From Bacteroidaceae bacterium (GTDB lineage: Bacteria; Bacteroidota; Bacteroidia; Bacteroidales; Bacteroidaceae), in contig JAFQVS010000046.1 of assembly GCA_017407905.1 (NCBI GenBank), forward strand, positions 1 to 45,942: a stretch of 45,942 bases of DNA, written 5' to 3'. The position numbers and the translations under genes are program-made. The notes under the pieces were generated by a model. That model was not told the DNA's origin, made no database searches, and saw only the letters and a list, made by a program, of their open reading frames with translations. Positions 1-8,284 of the stretch are shown here, piece after piece (the first letter of the stretch is position 1; every line of letters starts with the position of its first letter).

Positions 1-189
1 CGTTCTTTGAGCGTTGAGTTTGTTGACCTTGACGGAACCACCTCAATAGAGAATGTAACCATCGACGGCGACGGTTCAATTGACTTCTCGCAGCAGGATG
101 GTGTTTACTACGACCTTAGCGGCCGTCGTGTAGAGAATCCCACAGCCGGTATCTACATCGTTAATGGTAAAAAAGTGTTGGTTAAGTAA
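1..189 (+). CDS. 3' end of secreted protein with Bacteroidota C-terminal sorting-type tail (partial)
   Basis: Only the last 62 codons are present; the frame is open to the left edge, so the gene starts outside the window. The visible protein ends YYDLSGRRVE...AGIYIVNGKKVLVK followed by TAA. A tyrosine-rich 'YDLxGR' strand, then a Gly-Ile-Tyr strand and a basic end, is the usual form of type IX secretion (Por) C-terminal sorting domains in Bacteroidales. I therefore infer an exported, probably surface-attached or released protein whose catalytic part lies upstream and cannot be identified. The tail closely matches that of the glycoside hydrolase at 40845-45494, and the similarity continues past the stop codon. 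A TTG at position 7 is an internal codon, not a start. Confidence 0.75.
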   Translation, partial: RSLSVEFVDLDGTTSIENVTIDGDGSIDFSQQDGVYYDLSGRRVENPTAGIYIVNGKKVLVK

Positions 190-269
190 GTGCAATGATA
201 GGTACGTTTGCTTAATCTATCATAGCCGAGCGCAAAACACTTGGGCGCAGCCAAAGGTTGGTTAAGTAA
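151..269 (+). repeat. Sorting-tail / 3'UTR repeat, copy 1 (with downstream echo of the gene end)
   Basis: The last 13 codons plus about 80 nt of downstream non-coding DNA match the reverse complement of 40757-40883. The 18 nt at 238-255 (CACTTGGGCGCAGCCAAA) are identical in both copies. The gene end, GTTGGTTAAGTAA (177-189), recurs exactly at 257-269, 80 nt downstream. Non-coding similarity after the stop codon suggests that the tail and its 3' region behave as one duplicated unit. Confidence 0.8.
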
Positions 270-340
270 ACAGAGTGGCTGTTAAGCCTGTTTAATAAAG
301 CCTTTTTGAACAGTTTATAGGTAAAATACATTATTATATT

Positions 341-381
341 ATTAAGGCAGGCTTGTTCTTTGAAACAAGCTGTGCCTTAAT
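341..381 (+). other. Strong two-part hairpin in leader of the 53-aa peptide gene
   Basis: ATTAAGGCA (341-349) pairs with TGCCTTAAT (373-381), and inside it GCTTGTT (351-357) pairs with AACAAGC (364-370). This gives about 16 base pairs with a small internal loop. No T-run follows on the plus strand, so it is not a classic intrinsic terminator. It lies 69 nt upstream of the small ORF at 450 and could be an RNA structure in its leader, a processing site, or the end of the upstream transcript. Confidence 0.55.
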
Positions 382-449
382 CACCGCGGAATGAAATTCT
401 TGCATTTGCCGGGTTTAAGACGTTTAATAAAAAAGAAAATAAAGAAATT

Positions 450-611
450 ATGAAGAAAACATATCAAGCCCCCGAGATTATAGAGACTACAATCGTTTCT
501 GAGAACATTGTTGCTACCTCAGGTGAAATTAGCGGAACAATCAATAGTGGTTCGGAGCGTACCAAGCCGACAAAGGACCCCGGTACTTGGAATAATATCT
601 GGAATAACTGA
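450..611 (+). CDS. Small 53-aa peptide of unknown function
   Basis: An ATG follows an A-rich stretch (AAAGAAATT) typical of Bacteroidota initiation regions. The product begins MKKTYQAPEIIETTIVSENI, continues with a Ser/Gly/Thr-rich segment (ATSGEISGT...) and ends in NNIWNN. It has no hydrophobic signal peptide, no cysteines and no recognisable domain. The opening 'MKKTYxxPEI' followed by a short hydrophobic stretch and 'SG' resembles small unannotated proteins I recall from Prevotella and Bacteroides genomes, but I cannot assign a function. The gene sits alone between hairpins at 341-381 and 628-657 and could be a regulatory peptide or a secreted/processed peptide precursor. That it is a gene is supported by its position, start context and composition, not by homology I can verify. 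Confidence 0.5.
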   Translation: MKKTYQAPEIIETTIVSENIVATSGEISGTINSGSERTKPTKDPGTWNNIWNN

Positions 612-627
612 TAATATGTGTGTATTG

Positions 628-657
628 CTCTATGCGAAGGTCGCGGCCTGCATAGAG
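628..657 (+). terminator. Hairpin just after the 53-aa peptide gene (terminator-like, no T-run)
   Basis: CTCTATGC (628-635) pairs with GCATAGAG (650-657), with an inner AGG/CCT pairing, 17 nt after the peptide stop codon. No run of T follows, so it may stabilise the 3' end of the mRNA rather than terminate transcription. Confidence 0.4.
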
Positions 658-678
658 GTTACTTAACATTAAGATAGT

Positions 679-709
679 ACAGTAATTGTCAATGTATTGG
701 CATTACTGT
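679..709 (+). other. Near-perfect inverted repeat upstream of the envelope operon
   Basis: ACAGTAAT (679-686) pairs with ATTACTGT (702-709). After a one-base bulge the inner TGTCAAT/ATTGGCA segment extends the stem almost to the centre. The segment TAATTGTC recurs at 717-724. It could be an operator or a leader hairpin of the operon that starts at 895. A smaller hairpin, CTCCA(CGCT)TGGAG, follows at 776-789. The rest of 612-894 shows no gene; TAAATTTTGC at 811-820 is a weak -7-like sequence. Confidence 0.4.
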
Positions 710-894
710 AGTAACTGTAATTGTCATAACTGAGATACTAATATAACGCAAATAAATAATGTCGAGGCGCATACACTCCACGCTTGGAGGGCCGATTGCT
801 GCCTGAAGATTAAATTTTGCACCCCCGAAACAATATAAGAGGAATTTGTTCTTTTTCAACTGTTCCTGACAGTTTAAAATAAAAAGAATTTACA

Positions 895-3135
895 ATGCTT
901 AAATATTTATATCTATCATTGATGCTGCTGTTTTGTGCTCCTGCTTCTGCACTAACTCCGCAGGGCGAGAGCGAAGAGACAGACACAGCATCTACTATAA
1001 AGTTTGCCGATCGCATAAGTATTCACACTAATACTTTAGGGTGGCTGTTTATGACACCTAATGTTGGTGTCGAGTATGATTTTGTGCATAATAAGCACAA
1101 AAAAATATCGCTTCTCCTGACAGGAAAATTCAATGGGCAGACCAATCAGAAATTTGCCTCGCGCTACGTCTATAATGTTGCAGGTGCAAGAGCCGAGTTG
1201 CGTTGGTATTTCCGTACCCGTAAAATCGACGACTTAGGCGATAAGCCCGAGGAGAGAATCTATAGCGGTAAGGCTGCCGATTTTAGAGGCCCGTGGGAAA
1301 AGGAGCGTGTAAGCAGCACCGACGGCTTCTTTAATAAACTATGGAATAGTAGAGGACTTGTAACTGCCAAGAAAAATCCTCGCCGACACAGGGCATACTA
1401 TGTAGGCCCTTATGCTGCGTATGATAAATTCAGCGTAAAGTTTACAGAGACCGGCTATCAGGGTAGTGCGATAGGGGCAGGAGTTTCATTTGGTTACTCG
1501 GCACCCTTGTACATTTATAATAACGGCAATGTAATTGACTTTGAAATTGGTGCGGGAGTAGGTGCTGCCATTATCGATTACGATGAGTATGGCTATAGCC
1601 GCGAGGATAATTGTTACACCGCCGGCAATACAGGAAAATCGGCTATTCTTCCAATGCTCTCCGACGTGCGTCTTTCGCTCGTTTATCGCTTCGAGCCCAT
1701 TCAAGATCAGGCATACGAGGTTAATTACGACAAGCTCGTGAAGCAGCGTCATATGTACAACCTCAGAAAAGAGTATCTTGTAAAAGACACCGCCTTTGTA
1801 ATGAGCGACTCTGTCATCGACCTGATTAAAGAATATAACAAGAAAATATTTGCATACAACAGCAAGATTAAAGAGTATAATCGCGCGATTCTAAAGCACG
1901 AGAATGCCGATTCGGCCGACCTCCTGACCGAGCAGGCGCCCGCGTTCGAGTATATCAGAGTGCCCAAGAAACTCCTTAATTTTGGTTCGGATAAGACACT
2001 CGAAAATAAAGAAATAGCATCGGTCGAGGAACTGGACGACAAATATATCTCCAATATAATCACTCAGTTTAAGCCCATAGCCAATATAGTGGAAAACTAC
2101 GAGACGCGCGCCGCTTCGGCAGATGCGATAATGCTCGGTAATTATCAATCTGTCTCTATGCGTGTTGATTCTTTATCTGGTATCCCTTATTACGACTATA
2201 TTTTGGGAGTAATCCCCCGTATTAACGCCGAGGTTATCCAGCCGCATAACGAGAGCATATTGATGGCAGTGGCCGATAATAGCCAGCTAAACGATACATT
2301 GTCGGCACGCCACTTCTTGGATAGCGCCAATAATGTAGGTTCGGGTAGCCTTATTAAACAGACTGATAAATTCGTGCTGAAAGCTCCCAAGAACTATGCG
2401 TTACTTTCGTTGAACGACCAGATTGCTTCGGAGAATTTAAATAAGGTAGATTTATTGCAGCAGAAATATGGCATAACTGCCGACCTCGGACAGATTGACC
2501 ACGAAAAGATAGAACGTGAGAGAAAAGCCGCCAAGGAGAAAGCCAAGGCTGCCAAGGAGAAGGCCAAGCAAGATGCTAAGGCTGCCAAAGAGAAAGCCAA
2601 GCAAGATGCTAAGGCCGCCAAAGAGAAGGCCAAGCAAGATGCTAAGGCTGCCAAAGAGAGGGCCAAGCAAGAGGCTGAGGCTGCCAAAGAGAAAGCCAAG
2701 CAAGAGGCTGAAACAGCTGCCGACGGAGCAACTGCCACGGTAGCCGAGCAGGCCGAGGCCGTATCGGAGAAGGTCGAAGAGACTGCCGCTGAGGTCGAGG
2801 AGGCTGTCGAGGCTACAGAATCGGCAATAGATGAGAACAAGACCAAAGAGCAGGCCAAAGCCGAGGAAAAAGCTCGCAAAGAGCAGGAGAAACTCGACAA
2901 AGAGCTGAAAAAGAAGCAAGAGAAAGCCGCCAAAGAGCAGGCCAAAGCCGAGGAGAAAGCTCGCAAAGAGCAAGAGAAACTCGAAAAAGAGCTGAAAAAG
3001 CAGCAGGAGAAAGCCGCCAGAGAGCAGGCCAAAGCCGAAGAGAAAGCCCGTAAGGAGCAAGAGAAACTCGAAAAAGAGCAGAGCAAAGAAAGCGATGCCG
3101 ACAATAATAAAAACGAAAATAGCGACGAGGAGTAA
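895..3135 (+). CDS. DUF3575-type outer-membrane barrel protein with long TolA-like Lys/Ala/Glu coil
   Basis: First gene of a six-gene operon. The 746-aa product has a signal peptide (cleavage near residue 20, CAPASA-L). A beta-rich region at about 34-265 reads like the DUF3575 barrel family (NTLGWLFMTPNVGVEYDF, paired aromatic strands, ending LSLVYRFEP). A helical middle (about 270-530) follows. From about residue 535 to the end comes a highly charged helix built from two repeat types: an 11-residue KAAKEKAKQDA unit (about four copies) and a 29-residue unit around AEEKARKEQEKLEKELKK (nearly three copies). The coil resembles the periplasmic helix of TolA or a long coiled-coil stalk. I infer an outer-membrane anchor carrying a long rod; whether the rod faces the periplasm or the outside is unknown. 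The next gene starts 2 nt after the stop. Confidence 0.7.
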   Translation: MLKYLYLSLMLLFCAPASALTPQGESEETDTASTIKFADRISIHTNTLGWLFMTPNVGVEYDFVHNKHKKISLLLTGKFNGQTNQKFASRYVYNVAGARAELRWYFRTRKIDDLGDKPEERIYSGKAADFRGPWEKERVSSTDGFFNKLWNSRGLVTAKKNPRRHRAYYVGPYAAYDKFSVKFTETGYQGSAIGAGVSFGYSAPLYIYNNGNVIDFEIGAGVGAAIIDYDEYGYSREDNCYTAGNTGKSAILPMLSDVRLSLVYRFEPIQDQAYEVNYDKLVKQRHMYNLRKEYLVKDTAFVMSDSVIDLIKEYNKKIFAYNSKIKEYNRAILKHENADSADLLTEQAPAFEYIRVPKKLLNFGSDKTLENKEIASVEELDDKYISNIITQFKPIANIVENYETRAASADAIMLGNYQSVSMRVDSLSGIPYYDYILGVIPRINAEVIQPHNESILMAVADNSQLNDTLSARHFLDSANNVGSGSLIKQTDKFVLKAPKNYALLSLNDQIASENLNKVDLLQQKYGITADLGQIDHEKIERERKAAKEKAKAAKEKAKQDAKAAKEKAKQDAKAAKEKAKQDAKAAKERAKQEAEAAKEKAKQEAETAADGATATVAEQAEAVSEKVEETAAEVEEAVEATESAIDENKTKEQAKAEEKARKEQEKLDKELKKKQEKAAKEQAKAEEKARKEQEKLEKELKKQQEKAAREQAKAEEKARKEQEKLEKEQSKESDADNNKNENSDEE

Positions 3136-3137
3136 TT

Positions 3138-4190
3138 ATGAGAAAGATTTTTAACAAAATTGCAGTAGCTACCATCGCCACAGTTTCGTTTGCGGCGTGT
3201 ACCGAGGTTGACATCTGTACAAGCGAACTGCATCCGCACCTCGCAACAGTTGATATAAGTTACGATTGGAACGGTGTAACAATGAGCGACTCTATGCTCG
3301 TTATGCCCTATCGAATTGTAAACGAGTGGAGTTGTGTTTATATATGCACACCCGATGGTAGCGCAGGACATTACATTGATAATCGTCCCGATAGTGTCTT
3401 TACAAATGACGCAGGCGAACTCTTTACCATAAAAACAGGTGAGACACGCTTTCTTACATTCAACTATAACCCCGCGAACGTTGCCTACGCTTACAGCAAT
3501 GTTTTGTCGAGCGAGGATGTAATGAACAATTTAGTGAAAGTAAGATACAAAAGCTACTCGCTCGAGTCGTCTGTGATGAAGCAGTACTATGGCAACGATT
3601 TTATCAGCGCCGATACAACCAAAAACAACTATGTGCTGAACGGAGACCTATTCCCCCACGTATATTCGCAATATACAGGTATCATAGATGTCGAGAATGG
3701 TTCTAATAAAATAGAATTTGCACCCAAAAGCATTTTCAACAACTACGAATTTAATTTCGATATATCGGCCGAGGGCGTTACGGTAAACAAAGTATTGGCC
3801 TCTCTTTCGGGAGTACCTTACAGCTACAATATGACAACGTGCAAGCCCGAGACAAGCAGAGTGTGCAATGTACTATTCGGCGTGGCAGGCAATGGCGGTT
3901 CCAAATACACGGGAACAGCTACTGTGCTGGGTCTTCAGCGCTCGTCAGATTCGACAATCAGTCGCGGCCCCGGTTGCTTGCAACTCGCAATATACGTAAC
4001 CGATGCCGAGGGTAACGACAAAGTCTATAATTTGTTGATTAACCTATACAACTATATACCCGGAATCGACAGATTGCAGTATGGCAAGGATTGCACATAC
4101 AATATTGACGCTCCAATTGTAATAACAAACGACGGTGTCGAGACCTCAAAAGGTGCAGCATCGTGGAAGTTATTAAACCTAAGTCTCTAA
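3138..4190 (+). CDS. DUF5119-like lipoprotein
   Basis: The 350-aa product has a lipoprotein signal with Cys21 (VSFAAC). The mature start, CTEVDICTSELHPHLATVDI followed by YDW, matches the pattern I associate with DUF5119 lipoproteins of Bacteroidota ('C..-D-C..HPH...V..DW'). These are often found in fimbria-like operons and may resemble fimbrillin-type beta folds. The rest is beta-rich and Asn/Tyr-rich, with no catalytic motif. It starts 2 nt after the upstream stop, so it is surely co-transcribed and probably translationally coupled to the DUF3575/coil protein, which suggests a stoichiometric partner in the outer membrane. The family assignment is by recognition of the N-terminal pattern only. 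Confidence 0.65.
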   Translation: MRKIFNKIAVATIATVSFAACTEVDICTSELHPHLATVDISYDWNGVTMSDSMLVMPYRIVNEWSCVYICTPDGSAGHYIDNRPDSVFTNDAGELFTIKTGETRFLTFNYNPANVAYAYSNVLSSEDVMNNLVKVRYKSYSLESSVMKQYYGNDFISADTTKNNYVLNGDLFPHVYSQYTGIIDVENGSNKIEFAPKSIFNNYEFNFDISAEGVTVNKVLASLSGVPYSYNMTTCKPETSRVCNVLFGVAGNGGSKYTGTATVLGLQRSSDSTISRGPGCLQLAIYVTDAEGNDKVYNLLINLYNYIPGIDRLQYGKDCTYNIDAPIVITNDGVETSKGAASWKLLNLSL

Positions 4191-4211
4191 AGCCTAATAA
4201 AACAGAAAGTT

Positions 4212-4748
4212 ATGAAAAAAAGTCTTATAATAGGAATCTTTATGCTAATGTCTATGTGCGCAAGTGCACAGATGGTAGCCGTAAAGACCGACGCGGTAAA
4301 AGACCTTGCAATGATTCCAAACTTAGGTGTTGACCTTGTTGTCGGAGCAAAGCATACACTCGGTTTGCAGCTTTTTGGAACAGGCAACTGCTGGGGAAAC
4401 AAAGTGGAAACAATCGGTCTTTCACCCCGTTTCCGCTATTGGATAAGCGGACGTCCCTTTACACAGGTGTTCTTGGGAGTGAATGCTCAGGTTGCCAACT
4501 ATAATATCGAGTGGAGCAATTGGAAATATCAAGGAAACTCCGTGGCAGCGGGTCTTGAAGTGGGATACGCATTCAACCTATCGCAGCGCTTCAATATCGA
4601 GCTATCGGGAGGAACCGATCTTATGTATTTTAGCCATAAAGAGTATCGAGTGCGAGATAACTATTTCAACTATGGCGAGAAGGCCAATGCAAACGGCACA
4701 ATCTTCTGTCCGCGTCTCGAAGTCTCTTTTGTGTATGTGATAAGATAA
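4212..4748 (+). CDS. Short DUF3575 family outer-membrane protein
   Basis: The 178-aa product has a clear signal peptide (cleavage after CASA, about residue 19). It then has the DUF3575 pattern: AVKTDAVKDLAMIPNLGVDL, alternating hydrophobic strands (LGLQLFGTGN, LSPRFRYWISG, VAAGLEVGYAF) and a final strand LEVSFVYVIR. The length fits a stand-alone DUF3575 domain, in contrast to the first gene of the operon, where the same kind of domain is fused to a long coil. I infer a small barrel in the outer membrane. It is third in the operon, 21 nt after the lipoprotein stop and 31 nt before the OmpA-like gene. DUF3575 proteins are known to me as neighbours of OmpA-like and fimbrial genes in Bacteroides; their molecular role is not established. 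Confidence 0.75.
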   Translation: MKKSLIIGIFMLMSMCASAQMVAVKTDAVKDLAMIPNLGVDLVVGAKHTLGLQLFGTGNCWGNKVETIGLSPRFRYWISGRPFTQVFLGVNAQVANYNIEWSNWKYQGNSVAAGLEVGYAFNLSQRFNIELSGGTDLMYFSHKEYRVRDNYFNYGEKANANGTIFCPRLEVSFVYVIR

Positions 4749-4779
4749 TTGTTAGTATTAAAGGATAAAAGACTATAAT

Positions 4780-7700
4780 ATGCGTTTACTAAGATATATT
4801 ACTTTACTATTGTCGGTTGTATTTGCGTGCAATACATTTGCCCAAGAAAAAACCGATGGCGTAAAACTGAAAGTAAAAATCATTTACGAATTTGGTGCCG
4901 ATGCCGATGATACTAACTACAAGGAGGCCATAAGACTTACGCAATTATACACATTCGGCCCCTCGCATAATGCAAGACAAGAGCTTAACTTCTTGGTCAG
5001 CAACGAGGATGTGCAGTTGGGTAACGGTAAATTTATCGAGCATTTTGAGTTGATTGAGTATCAACAAGAGGAAAAACCCTTCTTGCAGAGTGATAAGTAT
5101 GCAGGAACCGATACCACGAGTACTGTTCTTGGTAAGGTGGTCGAGTACGAGGTTACATTGCTCCCCGGAACCGAGTCGGTAGCTATATATTGTCCTTACA
5201 ATGGTTTGAAGAAGGTCGAGAACAAAGGTAAGGTATTCTCACTTTCCGGAGGACGTAATATTAGCTTCCATATGGAGGACAAGGTGCTGCCCGAGGTTGA
5301 TGCTTCGGCATTCTCCGAGACACTCAGCATTGACGAGATTCCTGCCGAGAAGCCCGGTGTGCTTATTATGAATAAGACATTCAGCTTCCCTTACAGAGTG
5401 CGTCCGAACCAGCGTATCATTGCCCAGCCGGTATGGTACGACCGTGTGGATGTAGCCGATGCCGATGCCGATACAGTATTTGCATACGGAAAGGCTGTCT
5501 ATATTGATTCTAACGAGTTTGCCCTTACACAGCAGAATCATATGGATAGAAATATGATGAATGACAAATTGTATCATTATATAGATACAATAAAGTATCA
5601 TAAATATCCTAAGGTAAACAACAATCGTCTCGATTCACTGTGGAATGTAGTGTGCGATAGATTAAAGACTGCCGTCAGAGTACCCGACGCAAAGGATACT
5701 CTATTGTGTGTGTTCCCCAGTGGAAGCACCAACTTCTCACGTGATAAGTGGTTGGCTTGTATGGACAACAAAACAAGCCGCGACTCATTGCGAACATTAT
5801 ATCACGCGTTTTTGGTAAATGACCCCTCGCCCGTCAGTCAGTATCTTGTTGCGCACATAACCGATTCAATTCGCAGTAATATCAGAATATCGCCTAATTT
5901 CGATACAATATACGTTCAGGCCTATGAGGAGTTGCGCGGACATAATCCGAGCACAGCGCATCCCTATCCTAAGGGTGTACACCTTTATGTCGAGGACTAC
6001 AACACAAAACTCACCGAGGAGGTCGACAACAGGGACGGAGGCGAGCGTAAAAGCCCCTTCAAATTCTTGGACTTTACATTTAACGAGTTTATCCCCGATG
6101 CCGAGGAATTTCATTTGATAATGAAGGCCGAGGAGTTTAACGATAATAAAGAGGTGCGTTTGCAGTTTGTGAAGAACTCGGCGGCGTTTGTGCCCAATGA
6201 CAGTACAAACGAGGTCGAGATGGAGAAGCTGAAAAAGTTCTTCGAGGAGTACAGAAACGACGAGAATCGCAACCTTCAGAGAGTGGATGTAATTGCACAG
6301 TCGTCGCCCGAGGGTAACGAGGCCGGCAACCGTGCGTTGGCTCAGAAGCGTGGTGCGGCAGCGTGGTCTTTGGTATCGGGATTGACAAGAGCGCTTCCCC
6401 GTGTTACAACCGACGTTGCTCCGTGGGATTCTGTAGCCTCGCTCTTGCGCAAGGATGGTAAAATAGAGATTGCCAATTTTGTCGATGAGACAATTGCGCG
6501 CTTTCCCAATAATCGTGCAAGTCAAGGCTCGACGATTGTAGCCTCTCCTTACTATAAGAGTGGCGAGCTCGACCCCTATCTTGCTGCGCTGCGTCGAGTG
6601 AATTTCGTGTTGCACGGTACAACAATCGGACAGTTGCCCGATAATGTAATTATTCAAAGATACAGAGATGGTAACTACGGCTCTTTCGGCCGTGCCGAGT
6701 ATTGGGTGCTTTTGAATAATATAAAAGACCCCGATGAGCAATACGAGCTTGCAAAAATAGCCTACGAAAAGACACGTCGTCCTATGAAATATACCAATCA
6801 CGAGGGATATTGGGCTTTTGCAGCGGCAAATTTGGCAGCAGCTAATATTCATCGCGGTATATACGACCTTACAGTGTTGCGCCCCTTCCTCGACTTGGAA
6901 AATGCTCTTATCCAGCTGACAGAGGATTCGACACAGGTTATCCCGGGACAGAATGATAATGCTATGTATATTCTTAAGAAAGATGATTTTATCAACTCTC
7001 TTAAGGCTCAAGGCGATGGCTCTTATAAAGCATCCCTTAAGGTATATATGAGCAGCCGTGTAGATACAATTGTGCTCTCGTCAACAGTTTATAACGAGGT
7101 AAAAGCGCTGCTTGGTAGAAACGGTGCCGAAAAAACATTCCCTCTGCTCAGCGGCAACGGCGACGAGCTTTATGTCGAGGTGGGTCGAAACGAATGTACA
7201 TTGACAAGATATTATAAAGAGCCCGATAAAGTTATACATTACAGCAAGGGACAATATCTTTTGAATGAGGCAAAAAAATTCGATAGAAGCAACTCAAAAG
7301 ACAATATCGAGTATCTGAACCAGATTGATATGGTTGCCAACCAGCTGATTATGACACTTAAGAACCCCGACTCGTATTGGGCACAATATCTGTATCAGTT
7401 GACCGAGATTGTTAAAAAGCAGATGCAACGTAACAAGGCAATCTTGACAAAGAGAGGCGAGTATGCCGCCTACGAGCGATTGGTTGCAGTGGCCGATTGT
7501 TACAATGGTAAATTTATGGGTAACGACCCCGAGAGTGTAAGACAGCGCGACATTGTAGCTTCGACCTCGCCAAAGAACCTTGTCATTGTGAATATTGCAA
7601 TGGACGATTCGCAGGTTCCCGGTGGTAAGGAGTTGAACATCGCTTATCACGCAGCAAAGGAGTTGCCCGATACTTGCGCCGAGTCTAACTACTTGCGAGC

Positions 7701-8250
7701 AATAATATACAACAGAAAGTACGAGGAGAACACAAGACACTATCCCATTGATAATGCCTACAATTTCCTCGCAAAGGCCTTCTTGCAGAATATCAATATG
7801 ATTTCAATGGCAAGCAATGATTTTGACCTTTTGAGCCGTTACGCCAATATTGATGTTGTCGATGGAGCCCTTGTAAAGTGGGAGGCTCAGAGGCTTGCCG
7901 AGGTTGATTCTATTTCAAAGACAATAGATGATTATGCCTTCCTGAACTACTATGATGCAATAAGCACCGTAAACTCTAATGTAGATGCTGCCCGCCTTTC
8001 TATCTTCAAGTCGATTCTCTTGGACGATACATATTATGATATATTGTGCGTAAGAATGAAAGGGTTGCAAAAGCAGATGCGCCTAAAGGCAAATGATGTT
8101 TTGAGTAAAGAGAAATATAATGCTCTCAAAGATATAAAACTTTCGTTCGACGGAATTAGAGCCAATCTCGATGCAGGAAAGCCTGCCGGCAATGCTCTCT
8201 ACGAGCAGGCCTTGAGAGAGGTTCAGGACTTGAGAAGGGATTTAAAATAA
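4780..8250 (+). CDS. Large exported protein with internal OmpA-like domain
   Basis: The 1156-aa product begins with a signal peptide (cleavage near FACNTFA-Q). The N-terminal ~450 residues are beta-rich. Around residues 464-545 is an OmpA/MotB-like module: VRLQFVKNSAAFVPND, then VDVIAQSSPEGNEAGNRALA and QKRGAAA, matching the 'xSPEGxxxxNxxLxxxRA' version common in Bacteroidota envelope operons. The remaining ~600 residues are mostly helical and TPR-like. Where E. coli OmpA has the Thr-Asp that binds diaminopimelate, this protein reads Ser-Ser, so peptidoglycan binding is uncertain. Its size and mid-protein OmpA domain suggest a periplasmic scaffold linking the operon's barrels to the cell wall. 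Fourth gene of the operon. Confidence 0.7.
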   Translation: MRLLRYITLLLSVVFACNTFAQEKTDGVKLKVKIIYEFGADADDTNYKEAIRLTQLYTFGPSHNARQELNFLVSNEDVQLGNGKFIEHFELIEYQQEEKPFLQSDKYAGTDTTSTVLGKVVEYEVTLLPGTESVAIYCPYNGLKKVENKGKVFSLSGGRNISFHMEDKVLPEVDASAFSETLSIDEIPAEKPGVLIMNKTFSFPYRVRPNQRIIAQPVWYDRVDVADADADTVFAYGKAVYIDSNEFALTQQNHMDRNMMNDKLYHYIDTIKYHKYPKVNNNRLDSLWNVVCDRLKTAVRVPDAKDTLLCVFPSGSTNFSRDKWLACMDNKTSRDSLRTLYHAFLVNDPSPVSQYLVAHITDSIRSNIRISPNFDTIYVQAYEELRGHNPSTAHPYPKGVHLYVEDYNTKLTEEVDNRDGGERKSPFKFLDFTFNEFIPDAEEFHLIMKAEEFNDNKEVRLQFVKNSAAFVPNDSTNEVEMEKLKKFFEEYRNDENRNLQRVDVIAQSSPEGNEAGNRALAQKRGAAAWSLVSGLTRALPRVTTDVAPWDSVASLLRKDGKIEIANFVDETIARFPNNRASQGSTIVASPYYKSGELDPYLAALRRVNFVLHGTTIGQLPDNVIIQRYRDGNYGSFGRAEYWVLLNNIKDPDEQYELAKIAYEKTRRPMKYTNHEGYWAFAAANLAAANIHRGIYDLTVLRPFLDLENALIQLTEDSTQVIPGQNDNAMYILKKDDFINSLKAQGDGSYKASLKVYMSSRVDTIVLSSTVYNEVKALLGRNGAEKTFPLLSGNGDELYVEVGRNECTLTRYYKEPDKVIHYSKGQYLLNEAKKFDRSNSKDNIEYLNQIDMVANQLIMTLKNPDSYWAQYLYQLTEIVKKQMQRNKAILTKRGEYAAYERLVAVADCYNGKFMGNDPESVRQRDIVASTSPKNLVIVNIAMDDSQVPGGKELNIAYHAAKELPDTCAESNYLRAIIYNRKYEENTRHYPIDNAYNFLAKAFLQNINMISMASNDFDLLSRYANIDVVDGALVKWEAQRLAEVDSISKTIDDYAFLNYYDAISTVNSNVDAARLSIFKSILLDDTYYDILCVRMKGLQKQMRLKANDVLSKEKYNALKDIKLSFDGIRANLDAGKPAGNALYEQALREVQDLRRDLK

Positions 8251-8284
8251 GAAACTCATATAATCGCAAAGATTAAAATTATAT

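Noticed and set aside
151..269. Diversity-generating retroelement (template/variable region pair at gene ends)
   Set aside because: Differences between the two copies are not restricted to adenines, both lie at gene ends, and no reverse transcriptase gene is present.
2394..3371. Long antisense open frame (325 aa) opposite the coil of the first operon gene, plus a 202-aa one in another frame
   Set aside because: Its Ser/Leu/Ala/Phe-rich product is the mirror of the low-complexity Lys/Ala/Glu repeats. The plus-strand gene has a signal peptide, a family-like domain and operon context.
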